A stretch of 64,000 bases of DNA from Zeaxanthinibacter sp. PT1 (GCF_028464225.1 NZ_JAQPCN010000007.1:62001-126000), one strand, 5' to 3'. Shown: positions 1 to 9,049, numbered from the stretch's first letter. Notes: generated by a model from the letters alone, not told the origin. Made by a program: numbers and translations.

Positions 1-2
1 TT

Positions 3-620
3 CTTACCAACAGATCTGAAGGTAGCTACCTGAATTCTAATAAAGGCCAGTCCGAAATGGGGAAGGCTATAGCGGATGCTATCATAAAATATAAGAGCAA
101 TGTTCGTGCGTTCCCGGATAACGCTCCTGTCATTACTTCTGTACCGGACCCGGAATCTGCAGAAGTCGCGAAAGAACAGCAGGAAACCGTTGCGGTTGAG
201 AAAAAGCAGACCCCAAGTAGCCAACCTCAAAATGCTTCAACAACCGTAGCCAAAACGCAGATCAAGGAGGAAAAACCTGTGCAGACAAAAGCTGCAACGA
301 CACCGTCAAAGGAGGAAACTAAGAAAAACAGAGAAGAAAAGACCAAAGCAAAGCAGTCGGTATCTTTTAAAGTACAATTACTTGCGAGTAGTAAGAATAT
401 ACCCTTAGAACCAGGAGAATTTAATGGGTTAGGAAAATTGTCAAAAGAGCCATTTCAGGATCTTTTCAGGTACTTTTACGGTAACACTAATTCCTATGAC
501 GAAGCTAAATTGCTTAAAGCCAACGCCGACCAGAAGGGATTTAACACTTCTTTCATTGTGGCTTATAAGGACGGAAAAAGAATTTCGGTGACCAAAGCGC
601 TGGAATACCTCTCTGAATAA
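3..620 (+). CDS. N-acetylmuramoyl-L-alanine amidase, C-terminal part (5' truncated by window edge)
   Basis: The frame is open from base 3, upstream of the first ATG at 57, and the first residues (LTNRSEGSYLNSNKGQSEMG) resemble the last part of an Amidase_3 catalytic domain, which cleaves the MurNAc-L-Ala bond of peptidoglycan in the periplasm. A Lys/Glu/Pro-rich linker of about 75 residues follows. The last ~85 residues (from SFKVQLLAS) look like a SPOR-like peptidoglycan-binding domain, as in many flavobacterial amidases. The catalytic residues lie outside the window. The MCE gene follows after 56 bases and has its own promoter-like motif. The family call rests on the short junction and the tail, so it is good but not certain. 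Confidence 0.8.
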   Translation, partial: LTNRSEGSYLNSNKGQSEMGKAIADAIIKYKSNVRAFPDNAPVITSVPDPESAEVAKEQQETVAVEKKQTPSSQPQNASTTVAKTQIKEEKPVQTKAATTPSKEETKKNREEKTKAKQSVSFKVQLLASSKNIPLEPGEFNGLGKLSKEPFQDLFRYFYGNTNSYDEAKLLKANADQKGFNTSFIVAYKDGKRISVTKALEYLSE

Positions 621-645
621 TAGGAGGTCTTCGAAAAATTATTTC

Positions 646-653
646 TAATTTTG
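646..653 (+). promoter_or_regulatory. Possible Bacteroidota -7 promoter element (TAATTTTG)
   Basis: This matches the TAnnTTTG core used by the Bacteroidota primary sigma factor and lies 24 bases before the TTG start of the MCE gene. No TTG -33 element is visible at the expected 17-23 base spacing, so it is a weak call. If real, the leader is short and supports the TTG start at 677. Confidence 0.3.
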
Positions 654-676
654 TTAGGAACCCAAAAAAAAATCGC

Positions 677-1654
677 TTGAAATTATCCAGGGAAATTAAA
701 ACAGGAATAATCGTTATCGGCGGAATCCTGTTGTTCATGTTAGGTTTCAGCTATCTTAAGTCAAGCCCTCTATTTGATAATAGCAAAACCTTTTACGCAG
801 TCTACAAAAATGTAGGGGGATTGCAGCCTGGAACTCAGGTAAGTATTAACGGCTTCACAGTAGGGACAGTGAATGGGATAAAATTCAAGGATGCTACCGG
901 GAACCTCGTGGTTACCTTCTCGGTGGACAATAAGTTCGAGTTTTCTCAAAACAGTACTGCTGAGCTTTATGATACCGGGATCATCGGAGGAAAAGGAATT
1001 CAGATTCACCCGGTCTTTGACGGAGCCCCTATGGCAAAGTCAGGAGATACCCTACCGTCCAATACCCGCCCGGGGCTTACCGATTTAGTGCAGCAAAAAC
1101 TTTCTCCTTTACAGATGAAGGTAGAGGGTGCAGTCAGTAATGCCGATTCTCTGCTGGCTAATGTAAACGAAGTTCTGGATGCGGATACTAAAAAAAATCT
1201 CAGGGAGACCATACGCGGCCTTAATGCGGTAGTTGGCAGTTTTCAGCAGAGTGCCAATACCCTGAATAACATTCTGGAGGAAAACAAATCCGGACTGGAC
1301 AGTTCTATCACTAATTTTAATACCATGACCACGAACCTTGCCGAGGTGTCCGGTACTTTGGCCGAAGCAGACTTGGGTGCAACCATTGCCAAATTAGAGA
1401 CCACCGTAGCCAACCTGGATAAGGTACTTGCCAAAATAGAACAGGGTGACGGATCTCTGGGGAAGCTGGTCAATGATAAAGTACTTTACAATAACTTAAG
1501 TAGTGCCTCGCAGGAATTGGAATTATTACTGCAGGATTTTCGCCTGAACCCAAAACGATATGTGAATGTCTCGGTTTTTGGGAAAAAACAAAAGGAGTAT
1601 ACACTACCTGAAAACGACCCGGCAGAACCTTTGAAAGAATCAGAGAATAACTAG
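677..1654 (+). CDS. MlaD/MCE family lipid-transport protein
   Basis: This 325-residue protein has one N-terminal transmembrane anchor (about residues 9-28, ending FMLGFSYLK) and then an MCE domain (about 38-115, with the typical VGGLQPGTQV and GGKGIQIH stretches). A long helical region (about 140-290) follows, resembling the barrel-forming helices of MlaD/PqiB-type proteins. Such proteins bind lipids and move them between inner and outer membranes. The start is TTG at 677; the anchor begins within a few residues and no later ATG would keep it. A Pro/Glu-rich tail ends the protein. It is followed after 10 bases by the Fe-S membrane protein. No MlaE/MlaF permease genes are in the window. Confidence 0.85.
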   Translation: MKLSREIKTGIIVIGGILLFMLGFSYLKSSPLFDNSKTFYAVYKNVGGLQPGTQVSINGFTVGTVNGIKFKDATGNLVVTFSVDNKFEFSQNSTAELYDTGIIGGKGIQIHPVFDGAPMAKSGDTLPSNTRPGLTDLVQQKLSPLQMKVEGAVSNADSLLANVNEVLDADTKKNLRETIRGLNAVVGSFQQSANTLNNILEENKSGLDSSITNFNTMTTNLAEVSGTLAEADLGATIAKLETTVANLDKVLAKIEQGDGSLGKLVNDKVLYNNLSSASQELELLLQDFRLNPKRYVNVSVFGKKQKEYTLPENDPAEPLKESENN

Positions 1655-1664
1655 ATACCTGATA

Positions 1665-2993
1665 ATGCAATACCTACCCAATATTATCTTTTTACTGGCC
1701 TTATTGGCCGGGATCGGTTTTTTTGCCCGGAATATCAATAAGCTTAGAAGGAATATAAATTTAGGTCGGCCGGCAGACCTGGTACATGCACCTGCTCAAA
1801 GACTTCAGAATATGCTGAAGATCGCTTTTGGCCAGTCCAAGATGGTAATTAGGCCGGTTGCAGGGTTAATGCATTTGATCGTATACATCGGTTTTATTAT
1901 TATTAACATTGAAGTTCTGGAGATTATCATCGATGGATTGTTCGGAACTCACAGGATATTTGCCCCTCTGGGAGCCGTCTATGATGTGTTGATCGCTTCA
2001 TTTGAAATACTCGCTTTATTGGTGATTGTTGCCGTTGTTGTTTTCTGGCTTAGGCGGAATGTCGCTAAACTCTCACGATTTAAAAAGCGAGAGATGCAAG
2101 GATGGCCTTCCAAAGACGGTAACCTTATTCTTTACATAGAGTTCGTGCTTATGGTGCTGTTTCTTACCATGAATGCAGCAGACCTACAGTTGCAGCAGAT
2201 GGGGGCCGATCATTATACACAGGCCGGATCATTCCCTGTAAGCCAGTACCTGGGTGAGCTGATGAGCGGGTTGTCCGAATCTTCACTGATTTTGTTGGAA
2301 AGAACCGCTTGGTGGTTACATATCCTGGGGATACTTGCATTTTTAAATTACCTGTATTACTCTAAGCATCTGCATATCCTTCTTGCTTTTCCTAATACGT
2401 ATTATGGTAGGGTGACACCACAAGGGAAGTTTCCTAACCTGGATGCAGTAACCAAAGAAGTGAAACTGATGATGGATCCATCTGCCGATCCTTTTGCAGC
2501 ACCTGCCGAAGATGCAGAGCCCCCGGCAAAATTTGGAGCTTCGGATGTTATGGACTTGAATCGGGTACAGTTGCTCAATGCATATACCTGTACAGAGTGT
2601 GGGCGTTGTACGGACGAGTGTCCTGCCAACCAGACCGGAAAGAAACTTTCTCCCCGGAAGATCATGATGGATACCCGGGACAGGATGGAAGAAGTAGGGA
2701 AGATCCTGGATGTCAACAAAGGAAAATTTGTTGACGACGGCAAACAACTTTTAAACGATTATATCACTGCTGAAGAATTATGGGCATGTACATCATGTAA
2801 TGCCTGTGTGCAAGCCTGCCCGGTAAGTATTGATCCTTTATCCATAATAATGGACCTGAGGCAGTACCTGGTCATGGAAAAATCAGCAGCTCCGTCAGAA
2901 CTCAATAATATGATGGGTAATATAGAAAACAATGGGGCCCCGTGGCCTTTCAACCAAATGGACCGATTAAACTGGGCCAAAGAATCAAAATAA
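1665..2993 (+). CDS. Membrane (Fe-S) oxidoreductase with two 4Fe-4S clusters (HdrD/GlpC-like)
   Basis: The first ~240 of 442 residues contain about five hydrophobic segments resembling a NarI/HdrE-type membrane domain. The cytoplasmic half carries two 4Fe-4S motifs: C309-x2-C312-x2-C315-x3-C319-P and C375-x2-C378-x2-C381-x3-C385-P. It probably passes electrons between the quinone pool and a soluble partner. The next gene, nine bases downstream, is a CCG-domain protein; together they look like a split HdrD/GlpC/LutA-type complex. The physiological substrate cannot be told from sequence. Family assignment is firm, specific function is not. Confidence 0.85.
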   Translation: MQYLPNIIFLLALLAGIGFFARNINKLRRNINLGRPADLVHAPAQRLQNMLKIAFGQSKMVIRPVAGLMHLIVYIGFIIINIEVLEIIIDGLFGTHRIFAPLGAVYDVLIASFEILALLVIVAVVVFWLRRNVAKLSRFKKREMQGWPSKDGNLILYIEFVLMVLFLTMNAADLQLQQMGADHYTQAGSFPVSQYLGELMSGLSESSLILLERTAWWLHILGILAFLNYLYYSKHLHILLAFPNTYYGRVTPQGKFPNLDAVTKEVKLMMDPSADPFAAPAEDAEPPAKFGASDVMDLNRVQLLNAYTCTECGRCTDECPANQTGKKLSPRKIMMDTRDRMEEVGKILDVNKGKFVDDGKQLLNDYITAEELWACTSCNACVQACPVSIDPLSIIMDLRQYLVMEKSAAPSELNNMMGNIENNGAPWPFNQMDRLNWAKESK

Positions 2994-3002
2994 AGATAAT
3001 TG

Positions 3003-3794
3003 ATGAGTAAGGAATTAAAGGTACCAACAATGGCAGAGGCTGTAGCCGCCGGGAAGAAACCAGAAGTTCTTTTCTGGGTAGGCTGCGCGGGAAGTTTCGA
3101 TGACAGGGCGAAAAAGATTACAAAAGCATTTGTTCAGATATTGAACCAGGCCGAGATCGATTTTGCAGTGCTGGGTACCGAAGAAAGTTGTACAGGCGAT
3201 CCTGCAAAAAGGGCGGGAAACGAATTCCTTTTCCAGATGCAGGCAGTAACCAACATTGAAGTTCTGAACGGGTATGGAGTAAAAAAGATCGTAACGGCAT
3301 GCCCCCACTGTTTCAATACCTTGAAAAACGAGTATCCGGGATTGGGCGGAGATTACGATGTTGTACATCATACCCAATTCCTGAATGATTTGCTAAAAGA
3401 GGGACGAATATCATTACAGGGAGGAAAATTTAAGGGTAAACGTATTACATACCACGATCCCTGTTACCTGGGCAGGGCCAACCAGGTTTACGAAGCTCCA
3501 CGGGAACTAATAGAGAAACTGGATATTGCCCTGGTAGAAATGAAGAACTGCAAACAGCGCGGAATGTGTTGTGGCGCCGGTGGCGGGCAGATGTTCAAGG
3601 AACCTGAGAAAGGCGATAAAGATGTAAATATAGAAAGGACAGAGCAGGCATTGGAAACTCGTCCTGATATCATTGCAGCTGCCTGCCCATTCTGTAACAC
3701 CATGATGACAGACGGTGTAAAGAACAAGGAAAAAGAAGATGATGTTGCTGTGCTGGATGTAGCGGAACTTATTGCACAAGCCGCAGACTTGTGA
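3003..3794 (+). CDS. CCG-domain Fe-S protein (HdrB/LutA-like subunit)
   Basis: The 263-residue protein shows the duplicated cysteine pattern of CCG domains: an N-terminal GCAGS, a CPHC pair, then DPCYLGR, CCGAGGG and a final CPFC. These ligate the non-cubane clusters of heterodisulfide-reductase B subunits and related lactate/glycolate oxidases. The ATG at 3003 is preferred to the TTG immediately before it. The gene follows its Fe-S membrane partner by nine bases, so the pair is probably co-transcribed and forms one complex. True heterodisulfide chemistry is not expected in this lineage, and the substrate is unknown. Confidence 0.85.
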   Translation: MSKELKVPTMAEAVAAGKKPEVLFWVGCAGSFDDRAKKITKAFVQILNQAEIDFAVLGTEESCTGDPAKRAGNEFLFQMQAVTNIEVLNGYGVKKIVTACPHCFNTLKNEYPGLGGDYDVVHHTQFLNDLLKEGRISLQGGKFKGKRITYHDPCYLGRANQVYEAPRELIEKLDIALVEMKNCKQRGMCCGAGGGQMFKEPEKGDKDVNIERTEQALETRPDIIAAACPFCNTMMTDGVKNKEKEDDVAVLDVAELIAQAADL

Positions 3795-3802
3795 TCTTCT
3801 CT

Positions 3803-3860
3803 TGCCTGCAATGGCAGGTATAATTAAGATATTTTATGTTATTGCCCGCGCTATGCGGGC
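3803..3860 (+). repeat. Two tandem GC-rich hairpins in an intergenic gap
   Basis: The 83-base gap holds two stem-loops: CCTGC (3805-3809) pairs with GCAGG (3814-3818) around a four-base loop, extended by one G-U and one A-U pair. GCCCGC (3844-3849) pairs with GCGGGC (3855-3860) around GCTAT. Neither is followed by a clear T run. They could attenuate or partly terminate transcription, or protect the mRNA end, between the Fe-S pair and the next gene. Confidence 0.5.
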
Positions 3861-3877
3861 CATTAAATCAAATTGTT

Positions 3878-4363
3878 ATGTTGGTTTCATTTGAAGAACT
3901 ACCCGACACTTCGCGTATATGGATTTACCAGGCCAATAGGCCTTTTACAGAGGAGGAACTTGAAGAGATCAGACCGAAAATGGATGCCTTTTTAAAGGAA
4001 TGGACGGCTCATGGCAGTCAGCTACAGGCCGGATACGAGATCAAGTACCGTCGGTTCCTTGTCGTGGCGCTGGACCAATCCGTGGCATCGGCATCTGGAT
4101 GCTCTATAGATGCCTCCGTTCGGTTTATTCAGGAACTGGAAAAACAGTACGATGTAGAATTATTGGATAAAATGAACGTGACCTTTAAGCAAGGACCTTA
4201 TGTCTCCTATAAGTCATTGAAAGATTTTAAGAAAATGGCTTCACAGCGTTCGATCTCCAAAAACACCATTGTATTCAATAACCTGGTGACCAATAAACAC
4301 GAATACCTTAATCATTGGGAGGTGCCGGCCGAGGATAGCTGGCATTCAAGGTTCATAAAATGA
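3878..4363 (+). CDS. Conserved 161-aa protein of unknown function
   Basis: The start at 3878 (protein begins MLVSFEELPD) is preferred over an in-frame ATG at 3836, because the 14 extra residues overlap the second hairpin and look unlike protein-family sequence. The protein is soluble, with no signal peptide, membrane segment, Walker A or ABC signature. I recall related flavobacterial proteins being labelled ABC transporter ATPase, but nothing in this sequence supports ATPase activity. It contains a plausible alpha/beta fold and one short run of polar residues near the C-terminus. Its position after the amidase/MCE/Fe-S series suggests a conserved neighbourhood only. Confidence 0.75.
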   Translation: MLVSFEELPDTSRIWIYQANRPFTEEELEEIRPKMDAFLKEWTAHGSQLQAGYEIKYRRFLVVALDQSVASASGCSIDASVRFIQELEKQYDVELLDKMNVTFKQGPYVSYKSLKDFKKMASQRSISKNTIVFNNLVTNKHEYLNHWEVPAEDSWHSRFIK

Positions 4364-4462
4364 TCCCGATCTATTGACCCACTCAGGCCAGAGCAGCTGG
4401 TAGGTATCCGATGAAATGCAATATTCTGAACGCTTTTTAGTTAGTATCATAGAAACTTATTT

Positions 4463-7375
4463 ATGCCAAGATTCCTCATTTTAGCTTTCTTTTTACTTTT
4501 AATTCACTTTCTCCCGGCCCAGGAACACCCTTTGATTGCTAAGGATTCATTGGAGCAGGCCCTCTGGGTGAATGCTAAATACGAGTCGATGACCCCTGAA
4601 GAAAGGATTGGTCAGTTACTAATGGTGATGGCTCCCCCAGCCACAGATAAGGCGGGAATGGCAAAAACCGAGAAGTTAATTACGGATCACCATATTGGAG
4701 GAATTATCTTTTCCAAAGGTGGACCGCTATCACAAGCTGAACAAACTAATCATTACCAGTCTTTGGCCAAAACACCTTTAATGATCGGTTTGGATGCAGA
4801 ATGGGGCCTGGCCATGCGCCTGGATTCCACCTATGCCTTCCCTTGGAATATGACCCTTGGCGCTATAGAAGATTCTACCTTGGTAGCACAGGTTGGACAC
4901 CAGATTGGGTGCCAGGCCAAAAGATTAGGCGTGCATATTAATTTTGCACCGGATGTGGATATCAATACAAACCCAAGGAATCCCATCATAGGGAATCGGT
5001 CTTTTGGAGAAGACCCTGACAACGTAAGCGAAAAAGGATTGGCCTTCACCAGGGGCATGCAAAGGGCAGGTATATTGGCTTCTGCCAAACATTTTCCGGG
5101 TCATGGCGATACTGCCGTAGATTCTCATAAATCGCTTCCCCTGATAGAACATGACAGGGCAAGGTTAGACAGTGTTGAACTGCTACCCTATAGAAAACTG
5201 ATAGATGAAGGGGTAGCCAGCATTATGGTAGGCCATCTACATATACCGGAACTGGAAAGGGATAAAGGCAGACCTTCTTCCCTTTCCAAAGAAATCATCA
5301 CAGACCTGCTGCGAGAGGAAATGGGATATCGGGGATTGATATTCACCGATGCCCTTAATATGAAAGGAGTTACCAATTTCGCTCCCGGTGGGGAAACAGC
5401 GCTGGAGGCTTTTAAAGCCGGTAACGATATGCTCCTGATGCCGCAGGATGCCCTCTTGGCGAAAGAGGCGTTAGTAAAAGCTTACGATCGCGGGAAACTC
5501 AAGGAGGACCGCCTGGCCGAATCGGTTAAAAGGATACTGATGGCCAAATATAAAGCTGGTCTACACGATTACAGCCCTGTTATAATTGATGAATTATACG
5601 AGGACCTGAATAGTGAGAGTAATGACCTTCTCTACGCCGAGGCTATGGAGAATGCTATAACAGTCTTGCAAAACCGTGTAGATATTCTTCCGATTAAGCG
5701 ATTGGAAAACAAGAAGATTGCCTACGTAAAATTAGGGGATGCAGATAGTGATCCATTCCTGGAAACCATGCAAAATTATACAGATGTCATCCAAGTGAAT
5801 GGGAAGGACATTGCTACGATCACAGAGAAACTGCGAGAATATAACCTGGTAATCGTAGGGTTTCATAAAGATAACAGTAGTCCCTGGAAACCCTATAAGT
5901 TCTCGGAAAAAGAGAGGTTCTGGTTGCACGAAATAGCGCGTATGCCTCAATCCAATACGATTCTTGCATCTTTTGCAAACCCTTATGCACTATCAGACAT
6001 AGCCACCTTTCAAGATATCGATGGTGTGATACAGGCTTACCAAAATAGCCGGATCAGCCAGCAGAAGACCGCGCAGATCATTTTTGGGGCTCTTCCGGCC
6101 AAAGGCAGCTTACCGGTATCTGCGCATCGTGACTTCCCTGTAAATTCCGGGATTAAATTTGATGCTCTATTGCGTTTGGGGTACGATGTACCGGAGCGAG
6201 TGGGTATGAGCAGGATAGGGCTGGCAAGAATTGATACCCTGGTTCAGAATGGTATTGACTCCATGATGTTCCCGGGAGCACAAGTACTGGTGGCCCGGAA
6301 AGGTAAGGTTATCTATAACAAGGCTTTCGGAAAACCGACCTATGACAGTAAGGACTCTGTGACCACAAATAGTATTTACGACCTGGCTTCACTTACCAAG
6401 ATTCTGGCTACACTACCACAGCTCATGAAGATGGAAGAAGAGGGTGTCTTGGCCTTGAATAACACTTTCCAGGAATTGCTACCCGAATTTGAGGATTCTG
6501 ATCTGAAAGACGTGACTGTCCTGAAGGCACTGTCCCATTATGGTCGTTTACCTGCCTGGATCGCTTTTTACGTGGATACCCTGAATAAAAACAGGAGGCC
6601 CTCTCCTGAATTTTACAGGAACCATCGGGCCGACGGCTTTTCTATCCGCGTTACAGACCAAATGTACCTTAGTGATGCCTATACGGATTCTATCTATAAC
6701 AGGATAGAGCGGCAAGAATTAAAATCGAACCGATATCGCTACAGTGATATCTCCTATTATATTTTAAAGAAATATATAGAACAAGCAAATGGCTCCCGCC
6801 TGGATTCGCTTGCCGACCAATTCTTATACAAACGCCTTGGAGCAAACAGGACAGGGTTTAATCCTCTGGACCGCTACCCTATGAAGGATATTGTACCTAG
6901 CGAAGTGGACAATTATTACCGGTACCAGGTAGTGCAGGGGTTTGTACATGACATGGGAGCTGCGATGCAAGGAGGTGTTGGCGGACATGCCGGCCTCTTC
7001 AGCAACGCCAATGACGTGGCGAAGATCATGCAAATGTACTTACAGGGTGGATATTACGGGGGAGAGCGTTTCCTGGAGGACCGAACCGTTGAAAAATTCA
7101 ATAAATGTTATTTCTGTGACAAGAAAGTCAGGAGAGGAGTAGGATTTGATAAACCACAATTAGACGAAAAAGGACCTACCTGCGGATGTGTATCCCGTAA
7201 GAGTTTCGGACACAGCGGGTTTACAGGGACTTACACCTGGGCAGACCCGGAACAGGAACTTGTTTATGTCTTTCTCTCCAATCGTACTTACCCTTCTGCG
7301 ACCAATATGCTACTGGTAAAATCAGCCTTGAGAACCCGGATTCAGCAGGCTATTTATGATTCCCTTATCAATTAA
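4463..7375 (+). CDS. Periplasmic GH3 beta-N-acetylhexosaminidase fused to a beta-lactamase-fold serine hydrolase
   Basis: A signal peptide (about residues 1-19, ending LPAQ) precedes a glycoside hydrolase family 3 domain. The NagZ-like signature K209-H-F-P-G-H214-G-D-T and nucleophile D296 (in FTDALNMKG) indicate N-acetylglucosaminidase-type activity. A GH3 C-terminal-like region spans roughly 390-580. From about 600, a serine beta-lactamase/class C fold begins, with S643-L-T-K646, a YSD triad in the middle and HSG near the end. The 970-residue length fits known Bacteroidota fusions of this kind. It probably trims peptidoglycan or muropeptides in the periplasm. All visible catalytic motifs of both halves are intact. 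Confidence 0.9.
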   Translation: MPRFLILAFFLLLIHFLPAQEHPLIAKDSLEQALWVNAKYESMTPEERIGQLLMVMAPPATDKAGMAKTEKLITDHHIGGIIFSKGGPLSQAEQTNHYQSLAKTPLMIGLDAEWGLAMRLDSTYAFPWNMTLGAIEDSTLVAQVGHQIGCQAKRLGVHINFAPDVDINTNPRNPIIGNRSFGEDPDNVSEKGLAFTRGMQRAGILASAKHFPGHGDTAVDSHKSLPLIEHDRARLDSVELLPYRKLIDEGVASIMVGHLHIPELERDKGRPSSLSKEIITDLLREEMGYRGLIFTDALNMKGVTNFAPGGETALEAFKAGNDMLLMPQDALLAKEALVKAYDRGKLKEDRLAESVKRILMAKYKAGLHDYSPVIIDELYEDLNSESNDLLYAEAMENAITVLQNRVDILPIKRLENKKIAYVKLGDADSDPFLETMQNYTDVIQVNGKDIATITEKLREYNLVIVGFHKDNSSPWKPYKFSEKERFWLHEIARMPQSNTILASFANPYALSDIATFQDIDGVIQAYQNSRISQQKTAQIIFGALPAKGSLPVSAHRDFPVNSGIKFDALLRLGYDVPERVGMSRIGLARIDTLVQNGIDSMMFPGAQVLVARKGKVIYNKAFGKPTYDSKDSVTTNSIYDLASLTKILATLPQLMKMEEEGVLALNNTFQELLPEFEDSDLKDVTVLKALSHYGRLPAWIAFYVDTLNKNRRPSPEFYRNHRADGFSIRVTDQMYLSDAYTDSIYNRIERQELKSNRYRYSDISYYILKKYIEQANGSRLDSLADQFLYKRLGANRTGFNPLDRYPMKDIVPSEVDNYYRYQVVQGFVHDMGAAMQGGVGGHAGLFSNANDVAKIMQMYLQGGYYGGERFLEDRTVEKFNKCYFCDKKVRRGVGFDKPQLDEKGPTCGCVSRKSFGHSGFTGTYTWADPEQELVYVFLSNRTYPSATNMLLVKSALRTRIQQAIYDSLIN

Positions 7376-7391
7376 GAAAAAAATTTAACCG

Positions 7392-7399
7392 TAGTTTTG
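7392..7399 (+). promoter_or_regulatory. Possible -7 promoter element (TAGTTTTG) before bshA
   Basis: An exact TAnnTTTG match lies 45 bases upstream of the bshA ATG and just after the end of the GH3 fusion gene. No good -33 TTG is visible, so it is a modest prediction. Confidence 0.3.
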
Positions 7400-7443
7400 T
7401 TGAAAGGCCCGAACATATCGGCCCTGTTAATAAAGATTCACGG

Positions 7444-8586
7444 ATGAAAATAGCCATAGTTTGTTACCCGACTTTTGGAGGGAGTGGGGTAGTTGCCACA
7501 GAACTAGGAATTGCTTTGGCTTCGAGAGGGCACGAGGTTCACTTTATCACTTATAAGCAGCCGGTTAGGCTTGAATTACTGAACAGCCGAATTCACTTCC
7601 ACGAAGTTCATGTGCCGGAATATCCTCTCTTCCATTACCAACCATACGAGCTGGCCCTCTCCAGTAAATTGGTAGATACGGTTAAACTTTACGGAATAGA
7701 ATTACTGCATGTGCATTATGCCATACCCCATGCCTATGCGGGGTATATGGCAAAGAAAATGCTGGAGGAGGACGGTATCTATATCCCGATGATCACCACA
7801 TTGCACGGAACGGATATAACCCTGGTAGGGAAACACCCCTTTTATAAACCCGCAGTTACCTTCAGTATCAACAAATCTGATGTGGTCACCTCGGTGTCGG
7901 CAGCGTTAAAGGAAGACACTCACCGGATATTTGATATAGAAAATGAGATTGAGGTAATCCCCAATTTTATAGATATCACCAATTATGATACAGAATTCAC
8001 GGATTGCCAGCGGTCATTAATGGCTGAAGAAGATGAGCGGATTATCACGCATATCAGTAATTTCAGGAAAGTTAAACGGATTCCGGATGTGATCAGGATC
8101 TTCCATGGTATTAGCAAGGAAATTCCGGCAAGACTTATCATGGTCGGTGAAGGTCCTGAAAAGGAGGATGCAGAAAGGCTCTGTGCTCAACTCGGAATTA
8201 AGGACAGGGTGATCTTTTTGGGAAATAGTAATGAGATAGACCGTATTCTTTGTTTCTCAGACCTTTTCCTCTTGCCTTCAGAAACGGAAAGCTTCGGGTT
8301 GGCGGCCCTGGAGGCTATGATCAATCGTGTTGCGGTTATATCCAGTAATACCGGGGGTATTCCTGAAGTTAATAAACAAGGAGTAAGCGGATACTTGAGC
8401 GATGTCGGCAACATCGATGAAATGGTTGCCAATGCACTGCATATTCTTCGTGATGAGAAGGTGTTAGAGGAATTTAAACAGAATGCCTTCAAGGAAGCCT
8501 CCAAATTTGATATTAAACATATATTACCTTTATACGAAGCCGTTTACGAGAAGGCGTATAAGGCTAACTATAAGAATTCTATCTGA
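7444..8586 (+). CDS. bshA: N-acetyl-alpha-D-glucosaminyl L-malate synthase BshA
   Basis: This 380-residue GT4 glycosyltransferase shows the BshA N-terminus (IVCYPTFGGSGVVATELG), a GTDITLVG stretch, and the GT4 donor-site region around PSETESFGLAALEA. BshA transfers GlcNAc from UDP-GlcNAc to L-malate, the first step of bacillithiol synthesis, in the cytoplasm. Length matches the family. The remaining genes (bshB, bshC) are not in the window. A small lipoprotein gene follows after two bases and may be co-transcribed. The start ATG at 7444 gives the expected N-terminus exactly. Confidence 0.93.
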   Translation: MKIAIVCYPTFGGSGVVATELGIALASRGHEVHFITYKQPVRLELLNSRIHFHEVHVPEYPLFHYQPYELALSSKLVDTVKLYGIELLHVHYAIPHAYAGYMAKKMLEEDGIYIPMITTLHGTDITLVGKHPFYKPAVTFSINKSDVVTSVSAALKEDTHRIFDIENEIEVIPNFIDITNYDTEFTDCQRSLMAEEDERIITHISNFRKVKRIPDVIRIFHGISKEIPARLIMVGEGPEKEDAERLCAQLGIKDRVIFLGNSNEIDRILCFSDLFLLPSETESFGLAALEAMINRVAVISSNTGGIPEVNKQGVSGYLSDVGNIDEMVANALHILRDEKVLEEFKQNAFKEASKFDIKHILPLYEAVYEKAYKANYKNSI

Positions 8587-8588
8587 TC

Positions 8589-9044
8589 ATGAAGTTCTTA
8601 CCCTGTCTTCTTATTATTCTATTTATGAGCTGTAATTGCTATAAGGGTAAGTCCCAGTCAAATTCGGATCAGCAGACACCGCAACTAACATTGCTTATGA
8701 CCGATCCTTATGGGGGAGGGGAGCAGCAGGAAATTCTGCTTATTGAGAACCAAAAGGCTTTAAAAGCGTTTTTTGCCAAGGTGAATCGGACCAGGAAACC
8801 GGGCTTGCAGGTTCCCGAGGTCGATTTTGAGAAGGACATGGTAATCATTTATTTTAGTGGGCAGACGACCCAGGAAGAATTACCGCTATTGTCTGTGGAG
8901 GAACTCAAGGATGAACAGCTCCTAATTTCAGTCAGTGAACGGGAAGCACTAAAAGAAAGTAGTACCAACACTGCAGTTTTAGAGCCGTTCGGATTATACA
9001 CCATGGCGAAAACCGATAAAAAAGTACTCCTTCAGAAGCAGTAA
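8589..9044 (+). CDS. Small lipoprotein, PrcB C-terminal-like
   Basis: The 151-residue protein begins with a lipoprotein signal whose lipobox is LFMSC (Cys about residue 15). The mature part has a glutamine- and serine-rich linker, then a compact beta-rich domain with an internal FEKDMVIIYFSG stretch. This recalls the PrcB C-terminal domain found in many Bacteroidota lipoproteins, but similarity is only by eye. It starts two bases after bshA and ends just before a strong terminator, so the two genes likely share a transcript without an obvious functional link. Confidence 0.7.
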   Translation: MKFLPCLLIILFMSCNCYKGKSQSNSDQQTPQLTLLMTDPYGGGEQQEILLIENQKALKAFFAKVNRTRKPGLQVPEVDFEKDMVIIYFSGQTTQEELPLLSVEELKDEQLLISVSEREALKESSTNTAVLEPFGLYTMAKTDKKVLLQKQ

Positions 9045-9049
9045 ATATG

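Noticed and set aside
2343..2747. 134-codon and neighbouring minus-strand open frames inside the Fe-S membrane gene
   Set aside because: They are shadows of a well-supported coding frame, with no family-like sequence and improbable Cys/His/Ile-rich composition.
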